NCBI RefSeq assembly: GCF_010548145.1
Contig: NZ_JAAGLN010000014.1
Coordinates: 1 to 56,279 of the forward strand
Length of the DNA: 56,279 nt
Direction of reading: 5' to 3'
Origin: Streptomyces sp. SID10853
GTDB taxonomy: Bacteria; Actinomycetota; Actinomycetes; Streptomycetales; Streptomycetaceae
Positions within the stretch are counted from its first letter, which is position 1, and each line of letters opens with the position of its first letter. The translations under genes were made by a program, and so were the position numbers. Below are positions 51,883 to 56,279 of the stretch, one piece after another. The notes below the pieces were generated by a model. That model was not told where the DNA came from. It did not search any database and saw only the letters and a program-made list of their open reading frames with translations.

Positions 51883-52749
51883 CTACCGGCCGCTCGGAGC
51901 GGGGGCGCCGGGGGTGTCCGTACCGCCATCGGCGCCCGCACCACGCACACCGGACCCGCCCGGACCGCGCGCACCGCCGGCCCCGTCCGCACCGCCGGGA
52001 AGCACCGCCGACGGCAGCCCGCCGTGCGACGGATAGGGCCGCTCCGGGGGCAGCAGCGCGGCCGCACCGCTCTCGTCACCGGCCAGGACCAGCCCATGGA
52101 TCCGGTGGACCAGCGGGGTCACATCGGTGATCGACACGGTCCACTCGTCGGCGTACCGGCGGGCGGCGTCACCGGAGAGTCCGAGCTGCAGCGAGCGGTG
52201 CGGCAGCGGCCGGAGCCGCAGGTCCCGCTCGGGGTCCCACTGCACCCGCGCCGGGGACTGCTTCAACTCCCGCTTCCAGACGGCCTGGTCGGCGTGGACG
52301 GTCGGCTCGTACGAGGAGAGGCAGGCGTGGCGCAGCGCCCAGTCGAACCCGGACCGGCTGATCTCGACGGCCAGTACGGTCTCCTGGCCCTCCTTCGCCG
52401 CCCAGCCGCAGCGGTACATCATCCACAGGAACGAGGGCTTGACCCAGGTCATCCGGTCCCGCTTCCAGGCCGCGGGGAACCGCCCGTCGCGGGCCGCCGG
52501 GATGCCGATCGCCGGGGTGTACGCCTGGTAGACCGTGACCGTCGACTCGGTGTACAGCGCCCGGATGCGGTGCTTCGGCTCGTCGGCGGGCGGACCGGCG
52601 GTAAGGGGCTCGGCGGTGTGCGGCTCGTCGGCGGGCGGCCCGGCGGTAAGGGGCTCGGCGGTGTGCGGCCCGCCGGTACGGGGCTCGGCGGTGTGCGGTG
52701 TCGTGGTGGGCATCGTGGCGTCGCGGTGCCCTGTCGTCTGTTCTGCCAT
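51883..52749 (-). CDS. DUF4291 family protein with repetitive N terminus
   Basis: About 288-aa protein. The DUF4291 signature is strong: KHRIRALYTESTVTVYQAYTPAIGIPAARDGRF, RDRMTWVKPSFLWMMYRCGWAAKEGQETVLAVEISRSGFDWAL, LRPLPHRSLQLGLSG. The N-terminal 55 residues are built from a 15-residue repeat (TAEPLTAGPPADEPH), a 45-bp DNA repeat at about 52575-52710. ATG 52749 is used, though a start further in would not affect the domain. A Gly/Ala-rich tail follows the domain. The function is unknown. It lies 138 bases upstream of the NACHT gene on the same strand. Confidence 0.8.
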   Translation of the reverse strand: MAEQTTGHRDATMPTTTPHTAEPRTGGPHTAEPLTAGPPADEPHTAEPLTAGPPADEPKHRIRALYTESTVTVYQAYTPAIGIPAARDGRFPAAWKRDRMTWVKPSFLWMMYRCGWAAKEGQETVLAVEISRSGFDWALRHACLSSYEPTVHADQAVWKRELKQSPARVQWDPERDLRLRPLPHRSLQLGLSGDAARRYADEWTVSITDVTPLVHRIHGLVLAGDESGAAALLPPERPYPSHGGLPSAVLPGGADGAGGARGPGGSGVRGAGADGGTDTPGAPAPSGR

Positions 52750-52843
52750 GCCGCAAGAGTGCGCCGTCACCGCCCGTGCGGGCCACCGGATTGCAGACCG
52801 GCGGGCACAGGAGGTCCATGGGGTACCCGGCGCCCGGCATGGA

Positions 52844-52880
52844 ACCGCCCCCTCGCGGCGGGGGACCGGGAGGGGGCGGT
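52844..52880 (-). terminator. pruA terminator
   Basis: ACCGCCCCCTC (52844-52854) and GAGGGGGCGGT (52870-52880) form an 11-bp stem with a 15-base loop, 20 bases beyond the pruA stop on the reverse strand. Confidence 0.65.
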
Positions 52881-52900
52881 GTCTCAGGGTGGGCCGGTGA

Positions 52901-54541
<1,641 letters not shown>

Positions 54542-54590
54542 GAGTGCCTTGTCTCCTTTGTGTCTGAGGTGGTGTGGTCAGCCGGGCAGG

Positions 54591-55517
54591 TCAGCCCTTG
54601 GTGAGCACGGAGCGGCCGAAGAACAGCAGGTTGGCCGGCTTCTCCGCGAGGCGGCGCATGAAATAGCCGTACCAGTCGGTGCCGTACGCCGTGTAGACGC
54701 GCATCCGGTGGCCCTCGGCCGCGAGCCGGATGTGCTCGTCGCTGCGGATGCCGTACAGCATCTGGAACTCGTACTCATCCAGTTTGCGCCCGGCCCTGCG
54801 GGCCAGCTCCTGGCCGATGGCGATCAGACGCGGGTCGTGGGACCCGATCATCGGGTAGCCGTCGCCGTCCATGAGGATCTTCAGGATCCGGACGTACGCC
54901 TTGTCGATCTCGGCCTTGACCTGGTACGCGACGGATGCGGGCTCCTTGTAGGCGCCCTTCACGATCCGGACCCGGCTGCCGGCCGCCGCGAGCCTGCGGG
55001 CGTCGTCCTCGGTACGGAACAGATATGCCTGGATGACACAGCCGGTCTGCGGGAAGTCCTTCCGCAGCTCCTCGTGGATGGCGAACATCGAGTCGAGCGT
55101 GGTGTGGTCCTCTGCGTCCAGCGTAACCGTGGTGCCGATGGCTGCGGCGGCCTCGACGACCCGGCGGACGTTGGCGAGCGCCAGCTCGTGGCCGCCCTCC
55201 AGGCCCTGGCCGAACATCGACAGCTTGACCGACACCTCGGCCTTCCCGCCCAGGCCGAGGTCCTTGAGGCGGCCGACCAGCTCCAGGTAGGCGTCGCGGG
55301 CGGCGGTGGCCTGCGCGGGGGTGGTGATGTCCTCACCCACCACGTCGAGGGTGACCTCAAGGCCCTTGTCGGCGGCGTCCTCGATGACCGGGACGACCTG
55401 TTCGACCGTCTCACCGGCGATGAAGCGGTCGACGACCTGCTTGGTACCCGGGGCGGCCGAAATGAACCGGCGCATCTTGTCACTTCGCGCCGCGGCGAGG
55501 ATCACGGGAGCCAGCAC
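54591..55517 (-). CDS. putB: proline dehydrogenase
   Basis: 308-aa FAD-dependent proline dehydrogenase (monofunctional, PutB/PRODH-type) that makes P5C for the next gene. TIM-barrel motifs: VSVKLSMFGQGL, TLDAEDHTTLDS, QAYLFRTEDDA, VRIVKGAYKEP, GSHDPRLIAI, YEFQMLYGIR and YFMRRLAEKPANL. GTG 55517 has GGAGG 7 bases upstream; the longer in-frame start at 55586 has no ribosome site. It is first in the pruA operon and divergent from the PucR regulator. Confidence 0.93.
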   Translation of the reverse strand: MLAPVILAAARSDKMRRFISAAPGTKQVVDRFIAGETVEQVVPVIEDAADKGLEVTLDVVGEDITTPAQATAARDAYLELVGRLKDLGLGGKAEVSVKLSMFGQGLEGGHELALANVRRVVEAAAAIGTTVTLDAEDHTTLDSMFAIHEELRKDFPQTGCVIQAYLFRTEDDARRLAAAGSRVRIVKGAYKEPASVAYQVKAEIDKAYVRILKILMDGDGYPMIGSHDPRLIAIGQELARRAGRKLDEYEFQMLYGIRSDEHIRLAAEGHRMRVYTAYGTDWYGYFMRRLAEKPANLLFFGRSVLTKG

Positions 55518-55662
55518 GGGGCACCTCCAAACCAGAAGTACGAACGAGGACCGTAGCGGCACGACCGAATCGGACCGGTACAGCACGGAGAACCACTTCG
55601 AAACTTAAGGACCGCTCCGGTGTTCTGCCATCGACAGCTGTCACGCATCCGTGGACTGGATC

Positions 55663-55678
55663 TCAGACATATGTCTGA
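55663..55678. promoter_or_regulatory. perfect 16-bp palindrome in the putB-pucR gap
   Basis: TCAGACATATGTCTGA lies in the 182-base divergent region, 146 bases from putB and 22 bases before the PucR start. It is a clear candidate site for the PucR-type regulator, for autoregulation or proline-dependent control. Confidence 0.6.
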
Positions 55679-55699
55679 AGGGGGTGGGAGAATGCCAGG

Positions 55700-56279
55700 G
55701 TGAAGGGTGACTACCAGGAACTGGCCGACGAGATCTCGGCGCTGCTCGGCGCCCCCGCGACCCTGGAGAACCGGGATTTCGGGCTGATCGCTTTCGGGGC
55801 GCACAACAGCGAGGACGACAGCGAGATGGACCCGGTCCGCACCCGCTCGATCCTCACCCGGCGCTCCACCCCGGCCGTCCGCTCCTGGTTCGAGGACTTC
55901 GGCATCGCCCGTGCCACCGGCCCGGTCCGTATCCCCGCGGCGCCGGAGGCCGGGGTCTTCCGTGGCCGGATCTGTCTGCCGGTACGCCATCGGGGCACGG
56001 TGTACGGCTATGTCTGGCTGCTGGACTCCGACCCCGGCCCCACCGACAGCCGGCTGGCGGCGGCCATGGAGGTGACCGCCCGCATCGGTGACCTGCTGTT
56101 CGAGGAGGCGCAGGCGGGCGCCGGGCTGTCCCGTGAGTTCCGGGCGGTGCTCACCGCCGAGAGCGGCTGGCCGCGCGACATGGCGGTGGCCGCGCTGCGT
56201 ACGGCGCTGGGGCCGGGCGCGGACGGGCTGCACGCCATGGTGTGTGTGGCGCCCTGGCCGGACGAGGACCGCCCGGTGC
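55700..56279 (+). CDS. PucR-family transcriptional regulator (cut by window edge)
   Basis: The frame opens at GTG 55700 ([33 protein letters not shown]) and runs off the window after about 193 codons. A GAF-like N-terminal part is visible ([38 protein letters not shown]), followed by the start of the CdaR/GGDEF-like middle ([11 protein letters not shown]). The PucR HTH should lie outside the window. It is divergent from putB-pruA and very probably activates it in response to proline, as in other actinomycetes with this gene order. Confidence 0.85.
   Translation, partial: MKGDYQELADEISALLGAPATLENRDFGLIAFGAHNSEDDSEMDPVRTRSILTRRSTPAVRSWFEDFGIARATGPVRIPAAPEAGVFRGRICLPVRHRGTVYGYVWLLDSDPGPTDSRLAAAMEVTARIGDLLFEEAQAGAGLSREFRAVLTAESGWPRDMAVAALRTALGPGADGLHAMVCVAPWPDEDRPV

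Overview
The window looks like Streptomyces chromosome. GC is very high with strong GC bias at third codon positions, GTG/TTG starts are frequent, Tat and lipoprotein signals are present, regulators are abundant, and two complete-or-nearly-complete conservons (cvnABCD) sit in tandem. From memory only, the order conservon-conservon-accBE ... cimA ... ureC/ureAB ... ilvE-leuB ... pruA-putB resembles the S. coelicolor core around SCO5544-SCO5518. The block from about 9.4 to 29.7 kb would then be more variable accessory content.

Layout. 1-7238: tail of one CvnA, then CvnB/C/D, then a whole second cvnABCD. The two cvnD copies share a 469-bp tract without a single difference. A perfect 19-bp bidirectional terminator follows. 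7374-9226: accE and accB of the acyl-CoA carboxylase (reverse strand). 9450-12562: Tat-exported polysaccharide lyase family 8 enzyme and a small secreted M15-like peptidase. 12876-21299: YceI protein, then regulator/oxidoreductase pairs (MmyB-type XRE with SDR, TetR with SDR, TetR with quinone-reductase-like protein), a 4-OT tautomerase, a STAS protein, a GNAT acetyltransferase and a repeat-containing lipoprotein. 21343-25373: MFS exporter, GntR regulator and adenosine deaminase linked by a shared TTGTCAGACAA motif. 25425-29721: a SpoIIE-type phosphatase with an altered metal site, diverging from a coupled operon (27-aa upstream ORF, flavohemoprotein, PNPOx-like protein with a repetitive tail), then a MarR regulator. 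29800-34872: cimA with a probable attenuator, a KgtP-like permease, a TetR regulator and agmatine deiminase. 35064-40235: a urease alpha subunit lacking the flap Cys-His, a gamma-beta fusion subunit, and a divergent NCS1 permease plus amidase. 40456-42831: ilvE (with a candidate leader peptide) and leuB. 42961-46095: Tat-exported purple-acid-phosphatase-like enzyme, a 45-aa small protein, and a PadR-HAAS pair. 46146-47448: a decayed lipoprotein/secreted-protein pair. 47797-52749: a sortase-type surface protein, a NACHT NTPase and a DUF4291 protein. 52901-56279: the proline catabolic pair pruA-putB with a divergent PucR regulator.

The main themes are branched-chain amino acid synthesis (cimA, ilvE, leuB) with leader-type regulation, nitrogen scavenging (urease-like proteins, NCS1 permease, amidase, agmatine deiminase, proline degradation, adenosine deaminase), fatty acid precursor supply (AccBE), and many one-regulator/one-target modules with visible inverted-repeat operators. 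No tRNA, rRNA, CRISPR array, transposase or integrase was seen. All assignments come from reading motifs, not from searches.
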